From Cyclobacteriaceae bacterium (GTDB lineage: Bacteria > Bacteroidota > Bacteroidia > Cytophagales > Cyclobacteriaceae): a stretch of 64,000 nt of DNA. The position numbers and the translations under genes are program-made. Each line of letters opens with the position of its first letter. Positions within the stretch are counted from its first letter, which is position 1. The stretch covers positions 124,001 through 188,000 of the forward strand of contig JAGQYI010000029.1 of the NCBI GenBank assembly GCA_020436165.1. Reading direction: 5' to 3'. This document shows, one piece after another, positions 51,760 to 60,439 of this stretch. The notes beneath the pieces were generated by a model that was not told the origin of the DNA, did not search any database, and saw nothing but the letters and a program-made list of their open reading frames with translations.

Positions 51760-52809
51760 GTGCATAATCCAATAACTCAAAGCAGAAGATACCTCGCGAT
51801 TTATTTCGTCATATGGATCATATTGGCCACCATACAAGGATCCCTTTTCTACTTTTTATTAAAAGTTGAGCTTTTACCTACCATATTGGATGCAGTCACT
51901 TTCAATGTATTGCTTTCGCTTTTAGGTTTAGCCGTTTGGCCTTTGGTTGTGTTTTCCAGTCTGGAACGCGCTTACCTTACCAACACCATTTTAACGCACC
52001 TGGTTGGCGCTGTCGTTTTGATTGCCATTTGGCTGGGAGCTTCCATGGGGTTTCTTCATAGTATACTTTCGGATAATGCCGTTTATTTAAGTTTCTTAAA
52101 TGCTTCCTTGCCCTGGAGGGTAGCCTCTGGAGCTATCATTTACCTGCTTTTTGCTCTTAACTACTACCTATTTGTTTATAGTGCCGATTTTAGAGAGAGG
52201 AAAATAAACGAAGCTGAACTTAAACGAACGTTAAAAGAAGCAGAATTAAGCCTTTTAAAATCACAGTTGAATCCTCATTTCATTTTTAATAGCCTCAATT
52301 CAATAAGTTCGCTTACTATGACCAACCCGGAGAAGGCACAGGAAATGGTGATCGCATTATCTGATTTTCTCAGGTACGCTGTAAAGCCGGGTCAAACTGA
52401 TTTGATACCGCTCAAAGAAGAGCTTAATGCGATCGACCAATTCATTCTCATTGAAAAAGTGAGATTTGGTGAAAGGTTGAAAGTGGACATTAGCTGTTCT
52501 GAACAATGTAAGAAAAGCAAAGTACCACCGCTTATCATACAGCCGCTGGTTGAAAATGCAGTTAAGTTTGGTGTTCATGAAACAATTGAAGAAGGTAATA
52601 TTTCTATTGATTGTAGCTGTAAGGATGGTGTTTTAGAAGTTTTTGTTAAAAACACATTTGATGCAGATAATCAAACTGTTGCAAAAACGGGAGTAGGGCT
52701 GGCAAATGTAAAAAGCCGGTTAAAACTTTTATTCGATAACGAAGACCTGCTTCAAATACAAAAAAGTGCTACTATGTTCGAGGTAAAACTTTTAATTCCA
52801 CAAGAATGA
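51760..52809 (+). CDS. LytS-type sensor histidine kinase (His_kinase/HATPase)
   Basis: This 349-residue protein uses a GTG start just after the terminator. Four N-terminal membrane segments cover about residues 10-145. The cytoplasmic domain has the LytS/YehU-type phosphoacceptor motif SQLNPHFIFNSLNSISSLT (His near 173). The ATP-binding half has PPLIIQPLVENAVKFGVHE and GVGLANVKSRLKLLF. It has no extracellular sensor domain, so it probably senses in the membrane, perhaps through the LiaF-like protein. Its stop overlaps the response regulator start by 4 bp (ATGA). Confidence 0.92.
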   Translation: MHNPITQSRRYLAIYFVIWIILATIQGSLFYFLLKVELLPTILDAVTFNVLLSLLGLAVWPLVVFSSLERAYLTNTILTHLVGAVVLIAIWLGASMGFLHSILSDNAVYLSFLNASLPWRVASGAIIYLLFALNYYLFVYSADFRERKINEAELKRTLKEAELSLLKSQLNPHFIFNSLNSISSLTMTNPEKAQEMVIALSDFLRYAVKPGQTDLIPLKEELNAIDQFILIEKVRFGERLKVDISCSEQCKKSKVPPLIIQPLVENAVKFGVHETIEEGNISIDCSCKDGVLEVFVKNTFDADNQTVAKTGVGLANVKSRLKLLFDNEDLLQIQKSATMFEVKLLIPQE

Positions 52810-53528
52810 TCTCTGTATTAATAATTGATGATGAAGCACCTGCGCGAGAACTGGTTAAGCAGTTTTTGGCAGCAAATGAAGATGTTGAAATCGTGGGAGA
52901 GGCTTCAAATGGTTTTGAAGGTCATAAATTGATACAGAGTTTAAAGCCTCATGTGGTCTTATTGGATATTCAAATGCCTAAACTCAATGGGTTTGAGATG
53001 CTGGAATTGTTGGACAACCCTCCGGCCATTATTTTTTGTACGGCATACGATGAATATGCCATTAAAGCATTTGAACAGAATGCAATTGATTATTTGTTGA
53101 AACCATTTTCCAAAGCCAGATTACTGGAAGCGTTGCAAAAGGTTAAGCCGGAAGAAAAATCTGGTTTTATTTTACAAAAGCCAATGGAATACAATCATCC
53201 GCTTTCTCGTATAGTGGTCAAGAATGGAAAATCGATCGACATAATACCTGCTGAGAGTATTAACTATTTGATGTCTCAGGACGACTATGTTGAAATTCAT
53301 TGCAGTAGCGGTAAATTCCTTAAACAACAACGATTAAAATATTACGAAACCGCATTAGATGATCAAAAGTTTGTGCGCATTCACCGCCAGTATATTGTTA
53401 ATGTGGAGCAAATACGTAAGCTCGATAAATTTGGTAAAGAATCCTATGTGGCTGCGCTTCATACTGGCGAAACCATTCAGGTAAGTGCTTCCGGTTACTT
53501 GCGATTGAAAGAGGTTCTGGATATGTAA
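52806..53528 (+). CDS. LytTR family response regulator
   Basis: This 240-residue protein has a receiver domain (residues 1-120) with the acidic pair DDE, phosphoacceptor Asp54 in VVLLDIQMPKLNGFEML, Thr in IIFCTAYDEYAIKAF, and the conserved Lys in DYLLKPFSK. A LytTR DNA-binding domain follows (about 140-238; INYLMSQDDYVEIHCSSGKF, FVRIHRQYIVNVEQIRKLDK). It is translated with the upstream kinase through an ATGA overlap and should be its partner. Confidence 0.95.
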   Translation: MISVLIIDDEAPARELVKQFLAANEDVEIVGEASNGFEGHKLIQSLKPHVVLLDIQMPKLNGFEMLELLDNPPAIIFCTAYDEYAIKAFEQNAIDYLLKPFSKARLLEALQKVKPEEKSGFILQKPMEYNHPLSRIVVKNGKSIDIIPAESINYLMSQDDYVEIHCSSGKFLKQQRLKYYETALDDQKFVRIHRQYIVNVEQIRKLDKFGKESYVAALHTGETIQVSASGYLRLKEVLDM

Positions 53529-53592
53529 CCCTGCATCCTTTTATAATAGTTAAGAATAAGCGTATTTTAGCGGTTTAATATTTGAACTGCAA

Positions 53593-54057
53593 ATGAGTAA
53601 ATTAACCATCAGTAGTTACAAGGAATTTGAAGAATTTGTTGGCAAAGACCTTGGTACTTCAGAATACTTAACCATCACCCAGGAGCGCATCAATCAGTTT
53701 GCAGATGCAACACTCGATCATCAATGGATACATGTAGACGAAGAAAGAGCCAGCAAAAGCGATTTTGGTTCTACCATAGCACATGGCTACTTAACAATGT
53801 CTATAATGCCACACTTGTGGGAACAGATAGCAGAAATAAGGAACATCAGAATGATGGTGAATTATGGTATTGAAAATCTAAGGTTCGGTCAACCGGTTTT
53901 GGTAAATAATGAGGTGAGACTTCATGCAAAGCTTGAGTCGTTAATGGACTTAAGGGGCATTACCAAATGTCAGTTGGGCGTTACACTTGAAATAAAAGGG
54001 AATAAAAAACCCGCGTTAAAAGGAACGCTTGTTTTTCTCTACCACTTCATTTCATAG
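53593..54057 (+). CDS. MaoC/NodN-like hot-dog fold dehydratase
   Basis: This 154-residue protein has the MaoC hydratase motif with the catalytic Asp and His: FADATLDHQWIHVDEERASK, then FGSTIAHGYLTMSIMPHL. It is the NodN-like form (DHQWIHVD). Such enzymes hydrate short enoyl-CoA esters in the cytoplasm. The gene follows the LytTR regulator by 64 bp and ends 2 bp from the convergent TlpA-like gene. Confidence 0.9.
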   Translation: MSKLTISSYKEFEEFVGKDLGTSEYLTITQERINQFADATLDHQWIHVDEERASKSDFGSTIAHGYLTMSIMPHLWEQIAEIRNIRMMVNYGIENLRFGQPVLVNNEVRLHAKLESLMDLRGITKCQLGVTLEIKGNKKPALKGTLVFLYHFIS

Positions 54058-54059
54058 AT

Positions 54060-55277
54060 TTATTCAGCTAGTAAGGCATCTATTTTTTCGTTGAATTCTT
54101 TAACGAATTCATTATAAAACACTCCTGTAGCAGGTCCATTAAAATAACTGCTCATATACCTGATAAATCCTTTTTTGTCAATTATAACCAACGTTGGGAA
54201 GGCATTTATGCGTTCCATATTCGGAAAAGCTAGGGCTGCCTGGCCTTTGCTCATAGAGCCCCCTATAAACATGGAGTAGGGCACCTTCAACATTTTCTTA
54301 TACGAGTCTATTCTTTTTTCAGCATATAGCTTGTCACCCGGTTCATAATCCACTGCAATTATCGCAATCTTTTTGTCTTGGTTTTCTTTGGCCCATGTGG
54401 TTAGAAAATGAGTTTGGTCAAGACTGTTAGGACACCAGGTTCCCATCAATTGAATAATAACAACTTTGCCTTGCAAGGAGTCTGCATCAATTGCATTGTA
54501 TGTTCCTCCGGCTGTTAGTATATCGTAATAGGGTTTAACCGATCCGGGTTCAACTGTCATTACCTCAAAAGGGTCAATAAGATTAAAAGCGTTGTCCTGC
54601 CAGCCTTCCCAATGTTCCGAATAACCAGGCTCATAATAAAGTACACCTTTCCATTTTCCATCATTGTAAGACCCTGTTAATAAAAAAGCGTGCACACCAT
54701 CAAACGAAGACACAACCAGGCTATCCCCGTTAACCAGTCCTTCAAAATAACGATAGTCGCCAACTTCTGTCAAAATGGTACCCGTTATGTAATTGTTATC
54801 CTGAGAAAATAGGCCAAGAGCATTTGTGGACACTCCATTAGGTTGCATTAAAGTCATCTTCAAACGATCGCCAACTGCAACAGCGGGGCTTACAGGAAAT
54901 GAAGTAAACCTGTTTGAATTATACCTGGCTGTAAAAAGTGGCCCTTTTGTTTTTCGATAATTCTTGTGCCATTCACCCGTCATTACATTTCCGCTAATCT
55001 TTATTCTTAGTTCAGAATCGAAAACACCTAAGGGGATTATCAAACTATCACCTCTGTTAATAATATTATTTATAATGATTCTTTCATCTCCATTGATAAT
55101 TGTAGCGGATATCTTGCCTTTCTCATCCTTAGCCAGATCAAAGCGAAAAGGCACCTCAACGGCATCGTAATGTATATTTCCCTGCCAACTACCTGTTTGT
55201 AAAGTTTGGCTTTTGGATAAATGAGGATTCAGAAAGAAAAAACCTACTAAAAAAAGTGTAAGTCGTTTGACTGGCAT
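54060..55277 (-). CDS. TlpA-like thioredoxin-fold protein with an incomplete CxxC
   Basis: This 405-residue exported protein has a signal sequence (MPVKRLTLFLVGFFFLNPHL) and a beta-rich N-terminal half (to about 245) seen with many Bacteroidota TlpA proteins. A thioredoxin fold follows with VVIIQLMGTWCPNSLDQTHF. The active site reads WCPNS (near 283-287), so the second Cys of WCxxC is Ser. The cis-Pro region is INAFPTLVIIDKKGFIRYMS. The protein could not form the normal active-site disulfide within the motif. It is the last gene of the kinase, peroxiredoxin, NTF2, LysE, TlpA run. Confidence 0.85.
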   Translation of the reverse strand: MPVKRLTLFLVGFFFLNPHLSKSQTLQTGSWQGNIHYDAVEVPFRFDLAKDEKGKISATIINGDERIIINNIINRGDSLIIPLGVFDSELRIKISGNVMTGEWHKNYRKTKGPLFTARYNSNRFTSFPVSPAVAVGDRLKMTLMQPNGVSTNALGLFSQDNNYITGTILTEVGDYRYFEGLVNGDSLVVSSFDGVHAFLLTGSYNDGKWKGVLYYEPGYSEHWEGWQDNAFNLIDPFEVMTVEPGSVKPYYDILTAGGTYNAIDADSLQGKVVIIQLMGTWCPNSLDQTHFLTTWAKENQDKKIAIIAVDYEPGDKLYAEKRIDSYKKMLKVPYSMFIGGSMSKGQAALAFPNMERINAFPTLVIIDKKGFIRYMSSYFNGPATGVFYNEFVKEFNEKIDALLAE

Positions 55278-55281
55278 GTTG

Positions 55282-55893
55282 TTAAATAAATGTTTTTAGT
55301 ATTTGAATAATACCAATAATACTAAAAACGCTTCCCATTATATAGTCTATGGTATGGCAACTTTGTGATAAGTGTTTGGATAGATAATTGCTCATTCGGG
55401 CAAATGAAAGAAGTGCTAGCATCTTGCCTGTAAAAACTCCGGCTAGAAATAAAACAAGTCCATGCCCCATTGACATAGTATGATTGGGGGTTACAAAGGC
55501 AAAAGCAAACAGCCAGAAGGGAATAGCTTGAGGATTTAAAATGGCTACAAAAACTCCCTGCATGAAAGCGCCCAACCCCTTCTTGTTATTCTTTTCAAGC
55601 TTTGGAGATGTTTTTCTAGCAAAAAAATATATTCCCAATCCAATAAAAACAAAAGCTATAAAGTAGGGAAGTTCAGAATGGCGATTAATAAAACCACTTA
55701 TAAGTTTACCAAATATGAGCGCTATGTAGGCTTCGCCTATTTCAATTAAGGAAGCGCCCAAAGCAAACCTCATTCCTTGCTCATAGGACCTGTTTACAGT
55801 TAGCGAAACAACAGTAAGGTTAATTGCTCCAAAGGGAAGCGCCCCAATAAAACAAGCAATTAAACCAAACGAGAACGGAAAAAGTAATTCCAT
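55282..55893 (-). CDS. LysE family amino-acid exporter
   Basis: This 203-residue protein has six hydrophobic segments and the LysE features FSFGLIACFIGALPFGAINL, LTVNRSYEQGMRFALGASLI and VAILNPQAIPFWLFAFAFVT. It likely exports amino acids or related small solutes across the inner membrane. The gene is 4 bp upstream of the TlpA-like gene start. Confidence 0.88.
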   Translation of the reverse strand: MELLFPFSFGLIACFIGALPFGAINLTVVSLTVNRSYEQGMRFALGASLIEIGEAYIALIFGKLISGFINRHSELPYFIAFVFIGLGIYFFARKTSPKLEKNNKKGLGAFMQGVFVAILNPQAIPFWLFAFAFVTPNHTMSMGHGLVLFLAGVFTGKMLALLSFARMSNYLSKHLSQSCHTIDYIMGSVFSIIGIIQILKTFI

Positions 55894-55940
55894 ATGCTGC
55901 TAAATGTTTAAAAACACCTTTCATTGCTAAAGCGCTTCAG

Positions 55941-56405
55941 TTATTCAGAAGAACTTAAGAATTTGTCAAGCGATTTATTGGCCTGTGCCTGAAGCTTCTT
56001 TTTAAAAAAGGTCGTTCCTCCAAGCAGCCAACCCTGAAAACCAATGGCCTGCTGAGCCCATTTGTGCAAGTTAAAGGAATCAATGTGCTTTATTATCTTG
56101 CCATCTTTAAACTCGAAATCAGCACTAATGCGGTTCGTTACCTTACGGCCGGTTTTGCTGAAAGAATAGGTTGCCACCCATTTTGCAGATCCTGATTTTT
56201 CGTTCGCCTTTACATCTGAAAATTCAATTTTCAAATCCGTTGCCGAATGGCAAAGCATATGCCACATGGCTTTTGCTCTATTGCCTCTAAGTGTACCAAA
56301 AGCCGGGTCTGTAAATTCAATTTCGTCATGATAGCAGCTTGTCATTTGCTTGCTATTGAGCTTTGAAAATGCAGTGTAAAAGGTTTTGATCAATTCTTCA
56401 TTCAT
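55941..56405 (-). CDS. SnoaL/NTF2-like protein
   Basis: This 154-residue protein has the NTF2-like cone fold pattern: LIKTFYTAFSKLNSKQMTSC, YHDEIEFTDPAFGTLRG, VTNRISADFEFKDGKIIKHI. Proteins of this fold bind small ligands or hydrolyse or isomerise them; the role here is unknown. The start overlaps the peroxiredoxin stop by 8 bp, so it is translated together with that enzyme. Confidence 0.85.
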   Translation of the reverse strand: MNEELIKTFYTAFSKLNSKQMTSCYHDEIEFTDPAFGTLRGNRAKAMWHMLCHSATDLKIEFSDVKANEKSGSAKWVATYSFSKTGRKVTNRISADFEFKDGKIIKHIDSFNLHKWAQQAIGFQGWLLGGTTFFKKKLQAQANKSLDKFLSSSE

Positions 56406-56856
56406 TTTTTAATGCTTTTAAGGCTTCATCAATATGCTTTTGGGCCATAAACTGACTATTAAAGATATGAACAATTTTACCTTCCTTGTTAACCACATAA
56501 GTGTATCTGCCGGGTAATAAACCAAAAGTATCGCGCGGAACTCCAAGTAGTTTTCGTACCTGCTGTTTTGTATCGCTTAATAAAACAAATGGAAGCCTGT
56601 GGTGGCTACTGAATTTTTGATGGCTTTCATGTGGGTCAGAGCTGATTCCTACAACTTCGCACTCATAGTCTTTAAAAACCTCATAGCTATCCCTGAAAGC
56701 ACAAGCTTGCTTGGTACATACCATTGTTTCGTCTTTCGGATAAAAATAGAGAACAAGGTTTTTCCCGTTTCTTATACTGTCAACAGATCGTTCTTTTCCA
56801 TTTTGATCTGGAAGCTGAAATGAGGGTAGTGTATCACCAATTTTAATGTGTGCCAT
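56398..56856 (-). CDS. Peroxiredoxin, PrxQ/BCP type
   Basis: The start at 56856 (MAHIKIGDTLPSFQLPDQNG) fits the family; the gene overlaps the end of the histidine kinase gene by 14 bp. The 152-residue enzyme has the active site YFYPKDETMVCTKQACAFRD, with the peroxidatic Cys and a resolving Cys five residues later as in PrxQ. It reduces hydroperoxides with thioredoxin-like donors. The gene next to the kinase suggests stress regulation, which is an inference. Confidence 0.92.
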   Translation of the reverse strand: MAHIKIGDTLPSFQLPDQNGKERSVDSIRNGKNLVLYFYPKDETMVCTKQACAFRDSYEVFKDYECEVVGISSDPHESHQKFSSHHRLPFVLLSDTKQQVRKLLGVPRDTFGLLPGRYTYVVNKEGKIVHIFNSQFMAQKHIDEALKALKNE

Positions 56857-59020
56857 TTTCATTAAATATAAGTGTAAAACTTGTTCCTTTTCCAAAAGTT
56901 GATGAAACGTTAATGGTTCCATCTATTCTTTCAACCATATCTTTAACTATGTAGAGTCCCAGGCCGGAGCCATCTGATGAGTTGTTTGCTCTAAAAAACA
57001 TGTCGAAGATATTGGAAACATGTTCTTTTTTTATGCCTTGTCCGTTGTCAATTATTTCAATAATTGTTTCGCCATTACCATTTTCATGAGCTCTCACCTC
57101 CACATAGGGGTTCTCCTGATCATAGTTATGGTATTTTACTGCATTTGTCAGCAAATTACTCAGAATAATTTTAAGTCGCTTGGGCTCAGTATTTAAGTGA
57201 GAAACCTCTAATTGCTTTTTTAATTTAATATCTTTTGCATTCTCATAATACCTGAGTTCATAAGCAATATCATCAATTATTTCATTGAGGTCTACATCTA
57301 CTTTTTGCGTAGTGGTTTTGATATTGGTAGCAAATTCTAATATGCTCTTAATAAAATCCTCCAGCTTAAGTACACTTTTTTCCATGTGTTTTAGGTACTC
57401 AAGTTGTATGTCGTCTGTATTATCAGATTTGGCAATATGAATAAGCCCTTTGAGCGATTTTAGAGGAGCAATAAGGTCATGAGAAGAGCGGTATACAAAA
57501 TTATCCAGTTCCTGATTCTTGATTTTCAAGGTTTCATTTGCTATTTCAAGAGCCTGGCTTTTTTCAGTTATTTCTTTTGTTCTGCTCGTTATAATCCGCT
57601 CCAATCGGTTGTTTAAAATTTTTAATCGTAAGTTTCTGGACCAGGTAATTAATGCAATAATGCCAATGAAAATCAATGTATAGAGCACATAGGCCCATGA
57701 AGTTTTATACCATGGAGTTAATATTTTGAACGAGTAGCTTACAATTTTGGAAACTAAACCTGTATTAGTTTTTGCTTTTAAATTAAGTGTGTAAGTACCA
57801 CCCTTAAGCTGAGTGTATTCTTTAGAACTCACCTCATTCCATTGAGACCACTTATTGGTTAATCCATCTAGTTTATAGGAATAGAGGATTTCGTCAGTCT
57901 CAAACCCAGGAGTTACAAAACTGAATTTAAGATTTGAATTTTCACTGATGAGAGTATCAAGAATAACCTCAGTTGCAAATGATTTGTCGTTTATTGATAA
58001 TCTAGCAATTCGCGGAAAGACTTCCCTAAGTGTATCAAATTTAGGATAATAAACTTCAGAAAGACCAACATCGGAAGTTACCCAGATTTTGTTTCTATTA
58101 TCAATGAATAGTTCTCTCAAGTATTTTCCTGTAATTCCTTTCGACTTATCAATATAATTCTTAACATCCCCATTTTCGTTGAAGATCACAACACTTCCAT
58201 CCCAGGTGGTGGCTGCATAAAGACTATCAAGCCAATAGGTTCCTAGATAAAAACCATCGCGTCTAAAAAGCTCTGAGGCTTCAGTATCCCAATCGCTTAC
58301 AGAATAATTTTTTGTATTTAATAAATAAGCCCCGCTATCGGAAGTAAAGACAATGTACTTATTTGGCTGGGAAGTTTTTAATATACTGAAAGCTGCATCT
58401 GTTTCGAATTTAAAACTTGAATTTATGTGAAATGTACTATTGTCAGGGTTAAAGCCATACAGGCCTTCTGAGTACGATGAAACAATGATTTTATCTTGAA
58501 CGTTGAAAATATGCGCATTTGAAATGGGAACACTCTGAACAGAATCTCCATCCCACTTAAAAACCCCTTCATAGGACTGAAAGTAGATGTCTTTATTCAA
58601 ACTAATGACCTGGAAGAAACTGCTAAGTTCCAGCGAGTCACTTACTTTTTCTCGTAAAGAGAAATATTCAAACTCATTTGTTCCTTTGCGCTCAAAATAT
58701 CCAAATTCATCATCTCCACCTACATAAATGAGACTATCTCCATAAAGCAAGGATATAACTTTTGAATCATTCTTTATAGGAAATAACCTCCATTCGGTAC
58801 CATCATAGGTCAGCAGGCCACGGTCATTGGCAAATAAAAGTGTATTATCAGGTAAAGAAAGTCCTGTGTAATTTACAGAAGAGGCTAAATAATTGGTACT
58901 GCTAAAATTTTTAATAATTAGGGAGTCTGGCTGGCTTTGTCCCTTTAAAGGAAGCTGCAAAGCCGTAAGCACAAACAAAAGAGTAAGTAACTTGTTGAGA
59001 TATACCCGTTTGAGGATCAA
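56843..59020 (-). CDS. Reg_prop/Y_Y_Y-domain sensor histidine kinase
   Basis: This 725-residue protein has a signal peptide, a beta-propeller periplasmic sensor (about 40-345; SLPDNTLLFANDRGLLTYDG, INKI-type 'RNKIWVTSDVGLSEVYYP'), and a Y_Y_Y domain (about 350-430; LKFSFVTPGFETDEILYSYK). One transmembrane segment lies near 440-460. The cytoplasmic kinase has His in SSHDLIAP (near 513), NLLTNAVKYHNY, DNGQGIKKEHV and GSGLGLYIV. It lacks the receiver and AraC domains of hybrid sensors and no regulator is next to it. It heads the run that includes the peroxiredoxin gene. Confidence 0.92.
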   Translation of the reverse strand: MILKRVYLNKLLTLLFVLTALQLPLKGQSQPDSLIIKNFSSTNYLASSVNYTGLSLPDNTLLFANDRGLLTYDGTEWRLFPIKNDSKVISLLYGDSLIYVGGDDEFGYFERKGTNEFEYFSLREKVSDSLELSSFFQVISLNKDIYFQSYEGVFKWDGDSVQSVPISNAHIFNVQDKIIVSSYSEGLYGFNPDNSTFHINSSFKFETDAAFSILKTSQPNKYIVFTSDSGAYLLNTKNYSVSDWDTEASELFRRDGFYLGTYWLDSLYAATTWDGSVVIFNENGDVKNYIDKSKGITGKYLRELFIDNRNKIWVTSDVGLSEVYYPKFDTLREVFPRIARLSINDKSFATEVILDTLISENSNLKFSFVTPGFETDEILYSYKLDGLTNKWSQWNEVSSKEYTQLKGGTYTLNLKAKTNTGLVSKIVSYSFKILTPWYKTSWAYVLYTLIFIGIIALITWSRNLRLKILNNRLERIITSRTKEITEKSQALEIANETLKIKNQELDNFVYRSSHDLIAPLKSLKGLIHIAKSDNTDDIQLEYLKHMEKSVLKLEDFIKSILEFATNIKTTTQKVDVDLNEIIDDIAYELRYYENAKDIKLKKQLEVSHLNTEPKRLKIILSNLLTNAVKYHNYDQENPYVEVRAHENGNGETIIEIIDNGQGIKKEHVSNIFDMFFRANNSSDGSGLGLYIVKDMVERIDGTINVSSTFGKGTSFTLIFNENGTH

Positions 59021-59100
59021 TTCTTGCTAAAAATGGTTTGAATATAGGTTGTACAAATATAGAAATCAAAACCTATACTTTAGTCAATTTTCTAAAATCG

Positions 59101-59934
59101 CTAGAAATTATAATGTTCAAACTCCTCTGAGAATTCGTCTTTCTGGAATGCGGGATTCAATGTAATGGAGTTATATTCATACTTCTCATACAGGCCCATA
59201 TCATCGAATACCTTAGTTACTAATGGAAGATATGTTTCCTGGCTTATAAGAAGTTCTATGCTTTTTGCATAATGAGAGGGTACTTTAATTATCTGCCCTG
59301 GATTTACATCGGAATAGCCGTCAACCTCATCATTAAATTCAAGTATGGAATATGCGTTTACATTCAGCTTTGCAGCAATATCGTCAACTTTTTCGTTTCC
59401 TTGCACTGTATAGTCAACAAGTTTATAGTCGTTATTCCTAAACTCAAGACTGTACATTTTCTTGCCATTCCATTCGGTGTCCGGGCCCCGATTTAAGGAC
59501 TGGTACGGGTTTTTGGAAGCTAATTCTGTTTTTAAAATGCTCATCATAAGGTCAAAGCCGGAGTCATACACCATGTGGTGTTGATTTCTTCTCATCAAGG
59601 ATCCTTCTGGGTCCAGATAAAGATTGACCCAGGGAAATGAGTTAAGATTTACAACGGCTTTCTTGCTTTGGCTGGGGTTGAGGAGTACTTCTACGCCTTC
59701 TTTTGGTGATAGCTGGCGAATGTAAACTTCGTTTGGAGCCCGATTGAGCTTAACCAGAGAAAGTTGAATGGTATATTCATCATCAAATCTTTCAGTCTTG
59801 TTTATTACTGCAATAAACCCTTTGAGCCTTTCCGTATTGTAAAGCATACTGTCCATTATTTGCATAGGAGTTTGTGCCTTTGTACCGAGGCTAAAAAGCG
59901 CTATAATCAGGTATGTAAAAATAGATCGAAGCAT
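59101..59934 (-). CDS. DUF1571 protein with an inserted LysM domain
   Basis: This 277-residue exported protein (signal MLRSIFTYLIIALFSLGTKA) looks like a DUF1571 protein: MQIMDSMLYNTERLKGFIAV, the RAPNEVYIRQLSPKEGVEVL stretch, and the C-terminal YLPLVTKVFDDMGLYEKYEY. A LysM-like segment is inserted near residues 175-220 (YTVQGNEKVDDIAAKLNVNA, YSILEFNDEVDG, VNPGQIIKVPSHY). The LysM would tether the protein to peptidoglycan. The fold may be a LolA-like ligand-binding barrel. The role is unknown. Confidence 0.8.
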   Translation of the reverse strand: MLRSIFTYLIIALFSLGTKAQTPMQIMDSMLYNTERLKGFIAVINKTERFDDEYTIQLSLVKLNRAPNEVYIRQLSPKEGVEVLLNPSQSKKAVVNLNSFPWVNLYLDPEGSLMRRNQHHMVYDSGFDLMMSILKTELASKNPYQSLNRGPDTEWNGKKMYSLEFRNNDYKLVDYTVQGNEKVDDIAAKLNVNAYSILEFNDEVDGYSDVNPGQIIKVPSHYAKSIELLISQETYLPLVTKVFDDMGLYEKYEYNSITLNPAFQKDEFSEEFEHYNF

Positions 59935-59952
59935 AAAAACAAATACAAAAGA

Positions 59953-59979
59953 AAACCACCGAATTGTTTTCGGTGGTTT
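59953..59979 (-). terminator. Intrinsic terminator of the YeeE/YedE pair
   Basis: AAACCACCGAA (59953-59963) and TTCGGTGGTTT (59969-59979) form a perfect 11-bp stem with a 5-nt loop. On the minus strand a T-rich stretch follows. It lies downstream of the YeeE/YedE pair, just before the DUF1571 gene start. Confidence 0.8.
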
Positions 59980-60010
59980 AACATTACTTAATTAAAATTG
60001 GTTCTCTTCA

Positions 60011-60424
60011 TTAATGTGGTAAAACTTTTCTAAAGTAACCATAAGCAAATGTCCCAAGCATTGCTGAGGCAATAAATACTGCAAATACAGTATATCCAGA
60101 GCCCATTAAAACAAACATCATTCCTGAGCATACACCTGTAAGAGCCCACCCCATACCAAATATTATACCGCCCAGAATGTATCTCCACCAGGTTTTATCC
60201 TTGTCGTTAAATTGATGCACAATACCTTCAACAGTTTTTACTTTTCCCCTTTTAAATAATTGGGTTATAGCCAAACCAAGTATTACGCCTGTTGTAATAA
60301 TACCGTACATATGAAATGACTCAAAATGGAACATTTCAATAATTCTAAAGAAGGAAATAGCTTCCAGCTTCCACATACCAAAGCCAAACATGAAGCCCAC
60401 TGCCATATATTTAAATAATCTCAT
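60011..60424 (-). CDS. YeeE/YedE family sulfur-transport protein, second half
   Basis: This 137-residue membrane protein has four hydrophobic segments and the family Cys motif in GWALTGVCSGMMFVLMGSGY. Its partner gene lies 15 bp upstream on the same strand and encodes the other half of a YeeE/YedE transporter. In the fused form such proteins take up thiosulfate or related sulfur compounds. Together they would form one functional channel with two conserved Cys sites. Confidence 0.88.
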   Translation of the reverse strand: MRLFKYMAVGFMFGFGMWKLEAISFFRIIEMFHFESFHMYGIITTGVILGLAITQLFKRGKVKTVEGIVHQFNDKDKTWWRYILGGIIFGMGWALTGVCSGMMFVLMGSGYTVFAVFIASAMLGTFAYGYFRKVLPH

Positions 60425-60439
60425 TTTTGTACAGTTTAA

